A DNA stretch of 64,000 nt from Azoarcus sp. GTDB taxonomy: Bacteria > Pseudomonadota > Gammaproteobacteria > Burkholderiales > Rhodocyclaceae. The notes under the pieces are model-generated. The model saw only the letters and a list, made by a program, of their open reading frames with translations, made no database searches and was not told the DNA's origin. Numbering within the stretch: position 1 is the first letter of the stretch; each line of letters starts with the position of its first letter. Where the stretch lies: positions 28,643-92,642 of the forward strand of contig JAIRXQ010000060.1 of assembly GCA_031268195.1 (NCBI GenBank), in the 5' to 3' direction. The position numbers and the translations under genes were made by a program. Positions 49,423 to 59,059 of this stretch are shown here, one piece after another.

Positions 49423-49972
49423 AACCGTCTGGAGCATCGCGCGCATCGCCCTTGCGATGCTGGTGTGCGCGATGTTCGCCGCCTGCTCCACGGCACCGAG
49501 CCGCTTCGCCGGACCGGGAACGTTCCGGGACAGACTGGACGAGGATGAAAAACCGTCGATGTTCGCCTCGTATTTCGTGCTCGACAACGCCGCGCAGCGC
49601 GACGAAATCGTGATGTACTCAGCGGGGTTGATCGGCACCCCCTACGTATGGGCGGGCGCATCCCCGGAACAGGGACTCGATTGCAGCGGGCTGCTGACTT
49701 ACATCCTGCAACAGGTTTTGGGACGCACGATGCCGCATTACACCGGCTCCATCGCGGAAATGACGCGCCCGATCAAGCGCAACGAACTCGCGCCCGGCGA
49801 CATCGTTTTTTTCAATACCACGGGACGCCGCCATTCGCACATGGGCATCTACATTGGCGACAACAATTTCATCCATGCCCCTGCTCCCGGCGCGAAAGTA
49901 CGCATCGAACGGCTGGGAACCCGTTATTACACCGAGCATCTCGACGGTTTGCGCACGCTGATGCCCCGTTAA
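49385..49972 (+). CDS. NlpC/P60 family lipoprotein (murein hydrolase-like)
   Basis: Probable outer-membrane or periplasmic peptidoglycan peptidase. The 195-residue product has a hydrophobic N-terminal segment ending in a lipobox, MFAACS, then the NlpC/P60 domain with catalytic cysteine in GLDCSGLLTYIL, the histidine in HSHMGIYIGDNNFIHAPA and an additional histidine further on. It overlaps the upstream gene by 38 bases; no other start would keep the signal sequence. Likely involved in cell-wall turnover, by family inference. Confidence 0.85.
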   Translation: MKFLPHPCKPTPETVWSIARIALAMLVCAMFAACSTAPSRFAGPGTFRDRLDEDEKPSMFASYFVLDNAAQRDEIVMYSAGLIGTPYVWAGASPEQGLDCSGLLTYILQQVLGRTMPHYTGSIAEMTRPIKRNELAPGDIVFFNTTGRRHSHMGIYIGDNNFIHAPAPGAKVRIERLGTRYYTEHLDGLRTLMPR

Positions 49973-49988
49973 AAACAGGCTCTGCCTG

Positions 49989-50513
49989 CTAGGCGTCTAG
50001 GGACGGCGGTCTGGCGCCGTTCGTTCCGTTCACTTTCTCGGACGCCAGCCCACCGTTGCGGAAAGCTTGCAGCATGTTGTGCAGGACCGTGGCGTCCTCG
50101 TCCGTGAAACCGCGTTTGAAATCGGTGAGTACCAGCCGCGTGCGCGACAGCCAGTTGCCCGGCGCATCGTCGAGCGCACACCACGACGCGGCGGTGATGT
50201 CGGCTGTGTGCTGCTGCAACCACATCTTCGCTTCCTGCTCGCGCAGGCCATGCAATTCGCTGCCGCGGCGCGGCAGGATATGTGGCGTCACGCCCGTCAC
50301 ACGCGGGCGGATGTCCTCGGAAAAACGGGCGCGCAGTTTCGGCAACGAGAACAGCATTCGCCAATCGGAAGAAATGACGATCTGCGCCTCGTCGAAATCG
50401 CGCAAAACGCTTTCGATCAATGGTAAACAGCGAAAATCCTCGGCCTCACCCCACGGGTGGGTGACGCCGTCGAAATCCATGAAAACGTAACTCGGACTAC
50501 CCATGTTCATCAT
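49989..50513 (-). CDS. HAD-domain protein
   Basis: A 174-residue HAD-type protein. YVFMDFDGVTHPWGEAED carries the nucleophile aspartates of the family, IVISSDWRM the motif II serine region, and SWCALDDAP the last acidic pair, so a phosphohydrolase fold is likely. The substrate is not known. Several ATGs in a row (50513, 50510, 50504) start the reading, with no strong ribosome site; the first is chosen. It converges with the NlpC/P60 gene and is divergent from fabI. Confidence 0.75.
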   Translation of the reverse strand: MMNMGSPSYVFMDFDGVTHPWGEAEDFRCLPLIESVLRDFDEAQIVISSDWRMLFSLPKLRARFSEDIRPRVTGVTPHILPRRGSELHGLREQEAKMWLQQHTADITAASWCALDDAPGNWLSRTRLVLTDFKRGFTDEDATVLHNMLQAFRNGGLASEKVNGTNGARPPSLDA

Positions 50514-50819
50514 CCAGACCACAGCTGTATATATGTAACAATGGTCTTTGCCATCGGTCGCTCGAACTGAACTTATTGCGGTGCACAATATTACCTTAAA
50601 AAACTGCTACAATGGTGAAAAAAATCAACAGTCGTGCGCAGGATGAACCTATTTGACGAGTTCGACACGGTGGGCGATTCATGTCCTGCCGAGGCGCACC
50701 GTCACGGCTGCGGCGAATGTGTCCTGCCCGTGACGGAATATGTGAACGCGCTATGTGGCGGGCGTAGTACAGTACACGCTGCGATGCTTCGCAGCCTGAA
50801 CAACCAACGGAGTCAAGCA
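50514..50819. other. Intergenic region between the HAD gene and fabI
   Basis: 306 bases, transcription of both neighbours begins here. A -10-like TACAAT on the plus strand lies at 50608-50613 without a convincing -35. A frame open from 50634 into fabI has no ribosome site and is not like FabI upstream of its family start. I see no RNA gene or repeat. Confidence 0.5.
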
Positions 50820-51599
50820 ATGAATCCCAACCTGAGCCTTGAAGGGAAAGTCGGCCTCATCACTGGCATCGCCAATGAAAAATCCATCTCCACGGGCGTC
50901 GCCGAAGCCTGCAAAGAATCGGGCGCGAAACTCATCATCACCTACCAGAACGACAAAACCCGCGCTTTCATCGAACCGGTCATCAATCGCCTCGGCGTCA
51001 AGGACGTTTTCCTGCTCGATGTGACCAAGCCGGAAACCATGGAGGCGGTGTTCAAGGAAATCGACACACGCTATGGCAAGCTCGATTTTGTGCTGCACAG
51101 CATGGCGTTCGCCAAGCGCGACGACCTGCATGGCCGCGTGGTCGACACCTCCTCCGACGGCTTCTCGCTGGCGATGGACATCTCCACCCACTCTTTCGTA
51201 CGCCTGACCAAAGCCGCCGAAGCCCTGCTGGAAAAAGCCGGCGGCGGCGCGGTGGTGACGCTCACCTATCTTGGCGCGGACAAGGTGATTCCGCACTACG
51301 GCGTGATGGGCCTGTGCAAGGCCGCGCTGGAAGCCGCCGCCCGCTACATGGCCGCCGAACTCGGCTCGAAGAACATCCGTGTCAACGCCGTCTCGCCCGG
51401 CCCGCTGATGACCCGCGCCGCATCCGGTATCGCCGGTTTCGACGGCCTGATGGCCGCCGCGGTCGAGCGCTCCCCGATGCACAGCCTGGTGACGCCGGAA
51501 GACATCGGCGCGCTGGCTGCGTTCCTGTTCTCCGATGCGGGCCGCCTGATTACCGGCGGCGTTCACTACGTGGACGCCGGCTACAACATCATGGGCTGA
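50820..51599 (+). CDS. fabI: Enoyl-[acyl-carrier-protein] reductase (NADH)
   Basis: Last reduction in fatty-acid elongation. The 259-residue short-chain reductase-like product begins MNPNLSLEGKVGLITGIANE and has the FabI pattern AFAKRDDLHGRVVDTSSDGF and the active-site Y-x6-K in PHYGVMGLCKAALEAA, then RVNAVSPGPLMTRAASGI. GGAG lies seven bases before the ATG. Length is typical of FabI; the Y-x6-K spacing separates it from generic SDRs. Confidence 0.95.
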   Translation: MNPNLSLEGKVGLITGIANEKSISTGVAEACKESGAKLIITYQNDKTRAFIEPVINRLGVKDVFLLDVTKPETMEAVFKEIDTRYGKLDFVLHSMAFAKRDDLHGRVVDTSSDGFSLAMDISTHSFVRLTKAAEALLEKAGGGAVVTLTYLGADKVIPHYGVMGLCKAALEAAARYMAAELGSKNIRVNAVSPGPLMTRAASGIAGFDGLMAAAVERSPMHSLVTPEDIGALAAFLFSDAGRLITGGVHYVDAGYNIMG

Positions 51600-51639
51600 G
51601 GAAAGAGGAAAGCGCCCAAAAGGAAAGCGGGAAAGCGCC

Positions 51640-52242
51640 ATGACGAACCGGCCTCCCCCCTCGGCGATTCTGGGTCGGCAGCCCGTGCTGCTGCCAGACC
51701 CGGCGCCGGAGCATCCGTTGATCGACGGCAAGGCGGAAATCGGGCGTGGCGAATACTCCATCGTGATCGACAAGGGAGACGGCGAGCGGGTCTACAAGGT
51801 CGTCAGCTCGCCGGCCGACTATTTCCTCTACACCGCCGAAGATCGCCCCAAGGGTAAGCACTTCCCCATCGTCTACGCCGATCATGGCGTCATTGGCCGC
51901 GCCCAGTCGGGCTATCCGTTCCACTTGATCGAGATGGAAAAGCTCTATCCGATCCCCGAAGCCTGTGAAGCGGCCGATCTCTCCACCCGGCTGATCGAGC
52001 TTTACTGGACGGCCTGCCAGAAGTGGAACCAGTTGGGCATGAACATGGGGCGCATCGCCCTGCACCATCTGACGACCATTCCCACCAAAACCAACATGAG
52101 CGACAGTCTCAACGCCGCACTGAAGGCATTGTCGGATTTCGTCGAGGAATATCACGTCCTGCCCGATATCCTCAACGACAACAATCTGATGATGCGCAAG
52201 GACGGCACGCTGGTGTTTTCTGATCCCGTCTTCATCGCCTGA
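51640..52242 (+). CDS. Protein-kinase-like small protein, function unknown
   Basis: A 200-residue protein that I recognise only by fold-level features. IGRGEYSIVIDKGDGERVYK looks like a glycine-rich loop with the ATP-binding lysine, and LPDILNDNNLMMRKDGTLVF then SDPVF resembles a kinase catalytic loop (HxD-x4-N) and the Mg-binding DPxF position, as in phage T7-like kinase-related proteins; the expected histidine is replaced by proline. It follows fabI by 40 bases and converges with the Sua5 gene. Whether it phosphorylates anything is unknown. Confidence 0.55.
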   Translation: MTNRPPPSAILGRQPVLLPDPAPEHPLIDGKAEIGRGEYSIVIDKGDGERVYKVVSSPADYFLYTAEDRPKGKHFPIVYADHGVIGRAQSGYPFHLIEMEKLYPIPEACEAADLSTRLIELYWTACQKWNQLGMNMGRIALHHLTTIPTKTNMSDSLNAALKALSDFVEEYHVLPDILNDNNLMMRKDGTLVFSDPVFIA

Positions 52243-52248
52243 GCACGA

Positions 52249-53328
52249 TCAGACCTTTTCCGCCCTCCCTGAGCCAGCCCCTCCTGAGTCCCCTCCTCCT
52301 GCTCCCGCCGCCGCGCGACCGAGACGGTCGGCCACGGCTTGCCATGCCGCGTTACGCGGCACATCTTCGAGCACAATGAGATCGACGCCGAGCGCATCGA
52401 GCGCACGCAAATTGGCGTAGAGCGCCTGCGCGAAACCGGCTGGATCACGCGGCGCGACGAGCCAGCGGATCGAGGTATCACCGGGCGGGGTGCTGGCACG
52501 GGCAAGCACGGCAAGCTTTTTCCCATCGCGCAAAAGGCGGTCGATTTCCGCGCTCAACGCGGCGGAGGCGGCCAGCCGCAACGGCGTACGCGGTGCGTAA
52601 TGGGCGGCGAGCGTGCCCGAGGCGCGCGGCGCGGGCGCGGTCGCCTCCGCTGACACTGCACCCGCGTTCGCCTGCGCCCCCCGCACATGCGGCAGGATGC
52701 CGGTCACACGTTCGATGTCCGCGGCAGAAATGACGCCGGGACGCAGAATTTCCGCGGCGGCGCGCGAAAAATCGACGATGGTGGATTCGATGCCGACCGC
52801 ACACGGCCCGCCGTCGAGAATCAGCGCGACCTTATCGCCCAGCTCTTCGCGCACATGCATCGCAGTAGTTGGACTGACGCATCCGAAACGGTTGGCCGAC
52901 GGTGCGGCCACACCCGCAGGCGCGGGTTTGCGGGCTTGGGCAAAGGCGGCGAGCAAGGCAAGCGCCAGCGGATGGTTGGGCACACGCAAACCCACCGTAT
53001 CCTGCCCACCGGTGACGGCATCAGGCACCCACACCTGCTTTTTCAGAATCAGCGTCAACGGTCCCGGCCAGTACGCCTCGGCCAGCGCCCGCGCCGCAGG
53101 CGGAATGTCCGCCGCCCACTGTGCGAGCGGGCGCGCATCGGCCAGATGCACGATCAGCGGATGATCGGCGGGACGGCCCTTGGCCGCGTAGATTTTGGCG
53201 ACGGCGGCCGGATTGGCGGCGTCCGCGCCCAGGCCGTAGACGGTTTCGGTCGGCAGCGCGACAAGCTCGCCCGCGCACAGGCGGGCGACGGCGGCCGCAA
53301 TCGGATCAGCAGGATCGGCAGGCAACAT
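52249..53328 (-). CDS. Threonylcarbamoyl-AMP synthase, Sua5 type
   Basis: Makes L-threonylcarbamoyl-AMP for the t6A37 modification of tRNA. The 359-residue product is the two-domain Sua5 form: an N-terminal YrdC domain (LPTETVYGLGADAANP, KIYAAKGRPADHPLIVH, VAAPSANRFGCVSPTTA, GIESTIVDFS) and a C-terminal Sua5 domain from about residue 230 (SGTLAAHYAPRTPLRL). It ends seven bases from the convergent kinase-like gene. The Ala/Gly-rich C-terminal tail is longer than usual. Confidence 0.9.
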   Translation of the reverse strand: MLPADPADPIAAAVARLCAGELVALPTETVYGLGADAANPAAVAKIYAAKGRPADHPLIVHLADARPLAQWAADIPPAARALAEAYWPGPLTLILKKQVWVPDAVTGGQDTVGLRVPNHPLALALLAAFAQARKPAPAGVAAPSANRFGCVSPTTAMHVREELGDKVALILDGGPCAVGIESTIVDFSRAAAEILRPGVISAADIERVTGILPHVRGAQANAGAVSAEATAPAPRASGTLAAHYAPRTPLRLAASAALSAEIDRLLRDGKKLAVLARASTPPGDTSIRWLVAPRDPAGFAQALYANLRALDALGVDLIVLEDVPRNAAWQAVADRLGRAAAGAGGGDSGGAGSGRAEKV

Positions 53329-53411
53329 GGCCGCAGCTACGGCGCCCTGGAAGGCGCCGAAGCGGTATCCTGATGGCTGCTTGCCGTCACGGTGTCCTGA
53401 CCCCGATCCAT

Positions 53412-53909
53412 TTACAACCCCTTTAATTCTTCCTGCAACGTCTTGTCCTTCTCCAGCACCTTCGCGGCCATCGCCACCCGGTGCGCCTCAAGCTTTTCGG
53501 TCAGACCGGCCTCCGAAAGCGCAAGGATTTGCGCCGCGAGGATGGCGGCGTTCTGCGCGCCGTCGATGGCGACCGTGGCAACGGGAATGCCCGGCGGCAT
53601 CTGCACGATGGAGAGCAGGCTGTCGAGTCCGTCCAGGGTAGAGGATTTGATTGGCAGGCCGATGACAGGCAACGTCGTGTAAGCGGCGATGATGCCGCCG
53701 AGATGCGCGGCTTTTCCCGCCGCCGCGACGATGACGCCGATGCCCGCGGCTTTCGCGCCGCGCGCGAACGCTTCGGCCGCGGCAGGCGTGCGGTGCGCGG
53801 AAATCACATGCGCCTCGAACGGAATGCCGAATTCCTTCAACTGTTCAAACGCGCCGGATACGACGGGCAAATCGCTGTCCGACCCCATGACGAGCGCGAC
53901 CTTGCGCAT
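53412..53909 (-). CDS. purE: N5-carboxyaminoimidazole ribonucleotide mutase
   Basis: Purine synthesis: shifts the carboxyl of N5-CAIR to give CAIR. The 165-residue product shows [17 protein letters not shown], the active-site [10 protein letters not shown] and [20 protein letters not shown], the class I PurE signature. The ATG overlaps the folD stop as TAATG. No purK is present downstream in the window. Confidence 0.94.
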   Translation of the reverse strand: MRKVALVMGSDSDLPVVSGAFEQLKEFGIPFEAHVISAHRTPAAAEAFARGAKAAGIGVIVAAAGKAAHLGGIIAAYTTLPVIGLPIKSSTLDGLDSLLSIVQMPPGIPVATVAIDGAQNAAILAAQILALSEAGLTEKLEAHRVAMAAKVLEKDKTLQEELKGL

Positions 53910-54769
53910 TATTTCGCCTCCCTTTCCGCCGCCTCGATGGTGTTCGCCAGCAGCATGGTGATGGTCATCGGTCCGACGCCGCCGGGCACCGGGGTAATCA
54001 GCGCGGCGATGTCTTTCACCGCCGCGAAATCCACGTCGCCGCAGAGCTTGCCGCCGTCTTCGGGTGGCAGCCGGTTGATGCCCACATCGATCACCACCGC
54101 GCCGGGCTTGACCATGTCGGCGGTGATGAAACGCGGTTTGCCCACGGCGGCCACGAGCACGTCGGCGCGGCGGGTATGGGCAGCAAGGTCTTTTGTTTTG
54201 GAGTTGCACACCGTCACCGTCGCGCCTGCGTTGATGAGCAGGAGCGCCATCGGCTTGCCGACGATGTTCGAGCGCCCGATGACCACGGCTTCCTTGCCCA
54301 TGAGGTCGATGCCGTTTTTTTCGAGCATTTTCATGACGCCGTAAGGCGTACACGGAATGAAGCGCGGATTGCCCTGCGCGAGCGCGCCGACGTTCTCGGC
54401 ATGAAAGCCGTCGACGTCCTTTTCAGGTGCGATGGCTTCGAGCACGGATTCTTCGTCGAACTGGCGCGGCAGCGGCAGTTGCACGAGGATGCCGTGGATG
54501 CCTGGGTCGGCGTTCAATTCCGCGATCTTTGCCAATACTGTTTCCGGCGCGGTGTCGGCGGGATAGACGATTTTGCGCGAGAGCATGCCGCCCGCTTCGC
54601 AGGCGTTGACCTTGTTGCGCACATAAACCATCGATGCCGGGTCTTCTCCCACCAGGATCACCGCGAGTCCGGGCCGATGTCCGCGCGCCTCCAATGCCGC
54701 GACGCGCGCCTTGAACCCCGCGCGCAATTCCTCCGCCAAAGCCTTGCCATCCATCAGTTGCGCACTCAT
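53909..54769 (-). CDS. folD: Methylenetetrahydrofolate dehydrogenase/cyclohydrolase
   Basis: Bifunctional folate enzyme converting 5,10-methylene-THF to 10-formyl-THF, the cofactor for PurN and others. The 286-residue product has the catalytic tyrosine and lysine in [49 protein letters not shown] and [18 protein letters not shown]. Coupled to purE by TAATG. Length is standard. Confidence 0.96.
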   Translation of the reverse strand: MSAQLMDGKALAEELRAGFKARVAALEARGHRPGLAVILVGEDPASMVYVRNKVNACEAGGMLSRKIVYPADTAPETVLAKIAELNADPGIHGILVQLPLPRQFDEESVLEAIAPEKDVDGFHAENVGALAQGNPRFIPCTPYGVMKMLEKNGIDLMGKEAVVIGRSNIVGKPMALLLINAGATVTVCNSKTKDLAAHTRRADVLVAAVGKPRFITADMVKPGAVVIDVGINRLPPEDGGKLCGDVDFAAVKDIAALITPVPGGVGPMTITMLLANTIEAAEREAK

Positions 54770-54815
54770 CGGGTATCCCTCGGAAAACGGGCGATTCTAG
54801 TCCAGTTCGCCTGCC

Positions 54816-56567
54816 TCACGTAATCACGAACCGATCCGGGCACTTCAGGCCGACGCCCGTCACCGCGCCCTGATCGTCCACATTTCGCACGGTCAACTCG
54901 AACTGGCCGATTCTCACCCGGTCACCCACCACTACACGGCGACCGATGCGTTCGCGCAGGAGCTCTCCGAGGCTCATGTGCTTTTCCGCCGCTTCGAGCG
55001 TAAAGCCGTAGGCGGCGGCAAGTTCTCCGGCAGCGCAGGAAGGATCGACGATGAATTCTCCGAAGAAGCCGGCGTGGGCGGAGAGTTCGGTGTCGGTGCC
55101 GCTGCGCGCGAAAAGTTCGGCGAGTTGCTCGGCATGCTTTTCTCCGGCCACGAACCAGACGAAATCGTCCTTGGCGAGCCGGGTGTCGATGCGCAGGGGC
55201 TGCACTTTCCCGGCGCGTACGAGCGAGACGCAGCGCACCGCCAGACCGCCGCATTCGGCAGCCACGTCGTCGGGATGACGGTTTTCGGCGCCAGAACCCG
55301 CTTCGACGCGGAATTCCACGAGATCGAGCGTGGCGCGGTCATCCACCCAGACTTCACGGCGATCGATCGGCTCGGCGCGCGGTGGCACCGAGACTTTCAG
55401 CCAGGAGGCGGCCATCGGCACCGTCGCGCCCTGTATCAGCAAGGAGAGCAGCACCACCACGAAGGTCACGTTGAACAGCAGGCTCGATTCCGGCACGCCC
55501 ATCACCACTGGCACGATGGCAAGCACGATGGGCACCGCGCCGCGCAGCCCGACCCACGACATGTAGGCGACTTCGCGCCACGGGAAGCGAAACGGCAGCA
55601 GCCCGGCGAGGACGGCGAGCGGACGGGCGGCGAGCATCAGGAAAAAAGCCATCGCGATCGCCTCGGGCGCGCGCTCCAGCAGGTTCGAAGGCTTCACCAG
55701 CAGGCCGAGGACGAGGAACATGCACGCCTGCGCGAGCCATGCGAGTCCGTCCATCACCCGCAACACATGCTCGGTGGCATGGCAGCGGCGGTTGCCCGCG
55801 ATCACCCCGGCGAAATAGACGGCGAGAAAACCGCTGCCGCCCACGATGTTGGTGGCGGCGAAGATCATCAGCCCGCCGGAGACGATGAGGAGCGCGTACA
55901 GCCCTTCCGCCAACCGCAGGCGCAGGAGCAGGCGAGCCAGCACAATGCCGCCGACGACGCCAAAAACGCCGCCCAGCACCATCTGTGCGGCGAGCATGCG
56001 CACAAAGCCGTTCAAGCCCGCCTGTCCGGGATTGATGATCATATTGACCAGCACGGTGACGAGCAGGATGGCCATCGGGTCGTTCGCGCCGGATTCGATC
56101 TCCAGCGTCGAGCGCACGCGTTCGTTCAGGCGCACGCCGCTGCTGCGCAACAGGGTAAACACCGCCGCCGCATCGGTGGAGCCGACGATGGCCGCGAGCA
56201 GCATGCCGAGCCGCCAGTCCACATCGAACAGCCAGGTCACGAACATGCCGAGAATCGCCGTGGTGCCGACCACCCCCCACGTCGCCAGCACCGCCGCGGG
56301 CCACAAGGCCACGCGCAGGCTGGAGATACGCGTACGCAGGCCACCATCGAGCAGGATCACCGCCAGCGCGAGGTTGCTGACTAGCGAGGCGGTGTTGAAA
56401 TCGTCGAACTTGATCCCGCCGGGGCCATCCTCCCCGGCAAGCATGCCCACGGTGAGGAACAGCAGCAGCAGCGGCATCCCCAGGCGCGCCGACAGGGTGC
56501 TCGCCAGCACGCTGATGAAAAGCAGCACCCCGCCAAGCAAGAAGAAAGCGTTCAGCCCCTCCGTCAA
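54816..56567 (-). CDS. K+/H+ antiporter, NhaP2/CvrA-type (CPA1)
   Basis: Inner-membrane monovalent cation/proton antiporter of 583 residues. Residues ~1-395 hold about a dozen spans with the CPA acidic motif IESGANDPMAILLVTV and GSTDAAAVFTLL; the C-terminal cytoplasmic part has an RCK-C-like region (ECGGLAVRCVSLVRAGKVQP) and a CorC/HlyC-like end, as in NhaP2. It begins with TTG overlapping the stop of the FixJ-like gene (TTGA), so it is translationally coupled to the two-component genes. Ion specificity (K+ or Na+) is inferred from the family. Confidence 0.87.
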   Translation of the reverse strand: MTEGLNAFFLLGGVLLFISVLASTLSARLGMPLLLLFLTVGMLAGEDGPGGIKFDDFNTASLVSNLALAVILLDGGLRTRISSLRVALWPAAVLATWGVVGTTAILGMFVTWLFDVDWRLGMLLAAIVGSTDAAAVFTLLRSSGVRLNERVRSTLEIESGANDPMAILLVTVLVNMIINPGQAGLNGFVRMLAAQMVLGGVFGVVGGIVLARLLLRLRLAEGLYALLIVSGGLMIFAATNIVGGSGFLAVYFAGVIAGNRRCHATEHVLRVMDGLAWLAQACMFLVLGLLVKPSNLLERAPEAIAMAFFLMLAARPLAVLAGLLPFRFPWREVAYMSWVGLRGAVPIVLAIVPVVMGVPESSLLFNVTFVVVLLSLLIQGATVPMAASWLKVSVPPRAEPIDRREVWVDDRATLDLVEFRVEAGSGAENRHPDDVAAECGGLAVRCVSLVRAGKVQPLRIDTRLAKDDFVWFVAGEKHAEQLAELFARSGTDTELSAHAGFFGEFIVDPSCAAGELAAAYGFTLEAAEKHMSLGELLRERIGRRVVVGDRVRIGQFELTVRNVDDQGAVTGVGLKCPDRFVIT

Positions 56568-57223
56568 GATTGCGCCCCGGCGGAAACGATCTGGCGGATC
56601 AACGCGGCAAGCGAGGATGCACCCATCTTTTCCATGACGCGCGCCCGGTGCACTTCCACCGTCTTGATGCTGATCCCGAGCACGTCCGCAATCTGCTTGT
56701 TGAGCTTGCCCACGATGATGAGATCGAGCACTTCGCGCTCACGCACCGTGAGTTGCGCCAGCCGGCGCGCGGTATCGGCGGCGTCGCGGCGATGTTCGCG
56801 TTCCTCGCGCTCGCGGGCGAGGCAGCTATCGAGCAGCCGCAGCATGTCCTCGGCGGCGAACGGCTTTTCGATGAAATCCACCGCGCCTTTCTTGAGTACG
56901 GACACCGCCATCGGCACATCGCCGTGGCCGGTGATGAACACGACCGGCAAGACCGAATGGCGGCGCGCGAGTTCGTCGAACAGTTCCAGCCCGTTCATGC
57001 CCGGCATGCGCACATCGAGCATGAGGCAGCCCGTGAGCGTTTCGTTCCAGGCGGCAAGAAAATCCCCGGCGCAGGCGTAGGGCGCGACCCGATGCCCGTG
57101 GGATTCCAGCAGCCACACCAGTGAATCGCGTTGCGCATCGTCGTCGTCGACAACGAACACCTGCTGCCCCGCTTGCGCCTCGCCGGTCGCGGGCGCTTTT
57201 TTCGGTTGTGCCTCGTCAATCAC
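56564..57223 (-). CDS. FixJ-type response regulator
   Basis: 219-residue receiver plus LuxR/NarL helix-turn-helix. The receiver has DDDDAQRDSLVWLLESHG, phospho-acceptor in LMLDVRMPGMNGLELFDEL, threonine in VVFITGHGDVPMAV and lysine in DFIEKPFAAEDML; the output is LTVREREVLDLIIVG and GISIKTVEVHRARVMEKM. Begins with GTG 8 bases inside the sensor gene end; its stop overlaps the antiporter start. The pair probably controls this antiporter among other genes. Confidence 0.9.
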   Translation of the reverse strand: MIDEAQPKKAPATGEAQAGQQVFVVDDDDAQRDSLVWLLESHGHRVAPYACAGDFLAAWNETLTGCLMLDVRMPGMNGLELFDELARRHSVLPVVFITGHGDVPMAVSVLKKGAVDFIEKPFAAEDMLRLLDSCLAREREEREHRRDAADTARRLAQLTVREREVLDLIIVGKLNKQIADVLGISIKTVEVHRARVMEKMGASSLAALIRQIVSAGAQS

Positions 57224-58331
57224 GGACGGCTTCCTCCACGGGCAGGGTAAAGGCGAACATGGTACCGCCTTCGGGATTGGACTCGACGGTCAAACGCCCG
57301 TCATGATATTCGACGATGGAGCGGCAGATGGACAATCCCATGCCCATCCCTTCCGCTTTGGTGGTGAAAAAGGGTTGGAACAGGCGTTCGCGATCTTCCT
57401 CGCCGATGCCGTGCCCCCGGTCGATGATGGCGATCTCCACCGCGCGTTCGCCGCTGGCGCGCGCCCGCACGGTGAGCACGCGTTCGTCCGGCTCGGCGTC
57501 CCGCATGGCGTCGAACCCGTTGCGGACGAGGTTGAGCACCACTTGCTCGATCAGGATGCGGTCGGCGTGCACATCCGGCAGATCGGGCGCGACATCGAGC
57601 GCGAGGCGAATGCCACGTCGTTTCGTGTCGAGGTCGACGAAACCGAGCGCGTCATCGAGGATCGCCGCCACTGGCACGGCGATGCAGCGTGGCTCGCTTT
57701 TCTTCACGAATTCGCGGATGCGACGGATGATCTTGCCCGCGCGCTCGGCTTGCGCGACAGCCTTTTGCATCACCGGCAGCAGTTCCGCCGTCGCCGCGCC
57801 CGCTTCCATGCGCGTCACGCAGCCATTGCAATAATTGGCAATGGCCGCCAAGGGCTGATTGATTTCGTGCGCCAGCATCGATGCCATCTCGCCCATCGTG
57901 ATGAGGCGCGCGGTGCGCGAAATGCGTTCCTCCTGCCGGCGCGCGATTTCGGCGGTCTGCTTGCGCAAGGTGATGTCGGTGGCAATGCCCAGACGTACGA
58001 TGCGCCCATCGACCCAGCGCATCGCCTGTTCGCGCACGTGATACCAGCGCCCGCTGCGCGGCTGCGGCAACTCGCCGTCGAACAGCTCGCACGGCACATC
58101 GTCGGCGCCCAGGCCGCGCGGATCGACGCGGTAATCGCCACGTTCGGGCAAGGGCACGACCAGCCCACGCAGAACGCGCCCCACAGGTTCGAATTCGTGC
58201 AACGCTTGAAACGCGCGGTTGGCGAACAGGATTTCGCCATCGCGCACATCGGCCGCGTACACAGCGGCATCCAGCCCATCGAGCACCACTTCCAGCCGTT
58301 CGCGCGCATCGTCGCCGGCATCCATCGCCAT
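57216..58331 (-). CDS. PAS sensor histidine kinase (FixL-like)
   Basis: 371 residues: a PAS domain (~10-125, LDAAVYAADVRDGEILFANR), HisKA (EMASMLAHEINQPLAAIANY with the phosphorylated His) and HATPase (NLVRNGFDAMRD, IIDRGHGIGEEDRERLFQPF, GMGMGLSICRSIVEYHDG). No membrane segment is seen, so it is cytosolic. Family resemblance to FixL is in the kinase core; haem binding is not evident from the PAS sequence. GAGGGGG lies ten bases before the ATG. Cognate to the overlapping response regulator. Confidence 0.88.
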   Translation of the reverse strand: MAMDAGDDARERLEVVLDGLDAAVYAADVRDGEILFANRAFQALHEFEPVGRVLRGLVVPLPERGDYRVDPRGLGADDVPCELFDGELPQPRSGRWYHVREQAMRWVDGRIVRLGIATDITLRKQTAEIARRQEERISRTARLITMGEMASMLAHEINQPLAAIANYCNGCVTRMEAGAATAELLPVMQKAVAQAERAGKIIRRIREFVKKSEPRCIAVPVAAILDDALGFVDLDTKRRGIRLALDVAPDLPDVHADRILIEQVVLNLVRNGFDAMRDAEPDERVLTVRARASGERAVEIAIIDRGHGIGEEDRERLFQPFFTTKAEGMGMGLSICRSIVEYHDGRLTVESNPEGGTMFAFTLPVEEAVRD

Positions 58332-58479
58332 CGTGATCCGTTCCCCCTCTTGCCGCGCGCCGCCTGGCGCACCCTGTCGCTCGAGGAAGTGTAACGCCTA
58401 TGCGCCCCGGATTCCGTGCGGAATGGGCTAGAATCGCCACTTTGCAAGGCTTGCCCGGCGAGCCTTTTGTACGGGAAAG

Positions 58480-59049
58480 ATGATGAGTCTGGATACCATT
58501 CGCCTGAAAGACTTGCGCCGCATGCGCGATGATGCCGATCTCCTCGTAGACGGCCCCACAGTGGAAGCGGCCATCGGGCGCATGGCCGGCGCCATCACCG
58601 CGCGGCTGGCCGACGCCGATCCCATCGTGTTCGCGGCAATGAACGGCGGGCTCGTGCTCACCGGGCGGCTGTTGTCCAAGCTCGATTTCCCGCTCGAACT
58701 CTCCTACCTGCACGCCACCCGCTATGGCGATGCCACCCACGGCAACGAAGTCGAATGGCGCGCGCATCCGCTGATCAGCGTGCGGGGGCGCACCGTGCTG
58801 ATCGTCGATGATGTGCTCGACGTCGGCCATACGCTCATCGCCATCGTCGAGCATCTGCGCACCCTGGGCGCGCAAGAAGTACTGACGGCGGTGCTGGTCA
58901 ACAAACTGCACGAACGCAAGGCTCGTCCCGGCCTGCATGCCGATTTTTCCGGACTGGATCTTCCCGACCGCTTCCTGTTCGGCATGGGCATGGACTATCG
59001 CGGCTACTGGCGCAACGCCGACGGCATCTACGCGGTCAAGGATCTATGA
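58480..59049 (+). CDS. hpt: Hypoxanthine-guanine phosphoribosyltransferase-like
   Basis: Purine salvage enzyme that makes IMP or GMP from hypoxanthine or guanine and PRPP. The 189-residue product has the PRPP motif TVLIVDDVLDVGHTLIAIVE and the FAAMNGGLVLTGRLL loop, with DLPDRFLFGMGMDYRGYWRN near the end. The ATG at 58480 is followed by a second ATG; both are plausible. Divergent from the sensor kinase gene, with 148 bases between. Specificity is by family inference. Confidence 0.88.
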   Translation: MMSLDTIRLKDLRRMRDDADLLVDGPTVEAAIGRMAGAITARLADADPIVFAAMNGGLVLTGRLLSKLDFPLELSYLHATRYGDATHGNEVEWRAHPLISVRGRTVLIVDDVLDVGHTLIAIVEHLRTLGAQEVLTAVLVNKLHERKARPGLHADFSGLDLPDRFLFGMGMDYRGYWRNADGIYAVKDL

Positions 59050-59059
59050 GGAGTGCGCG

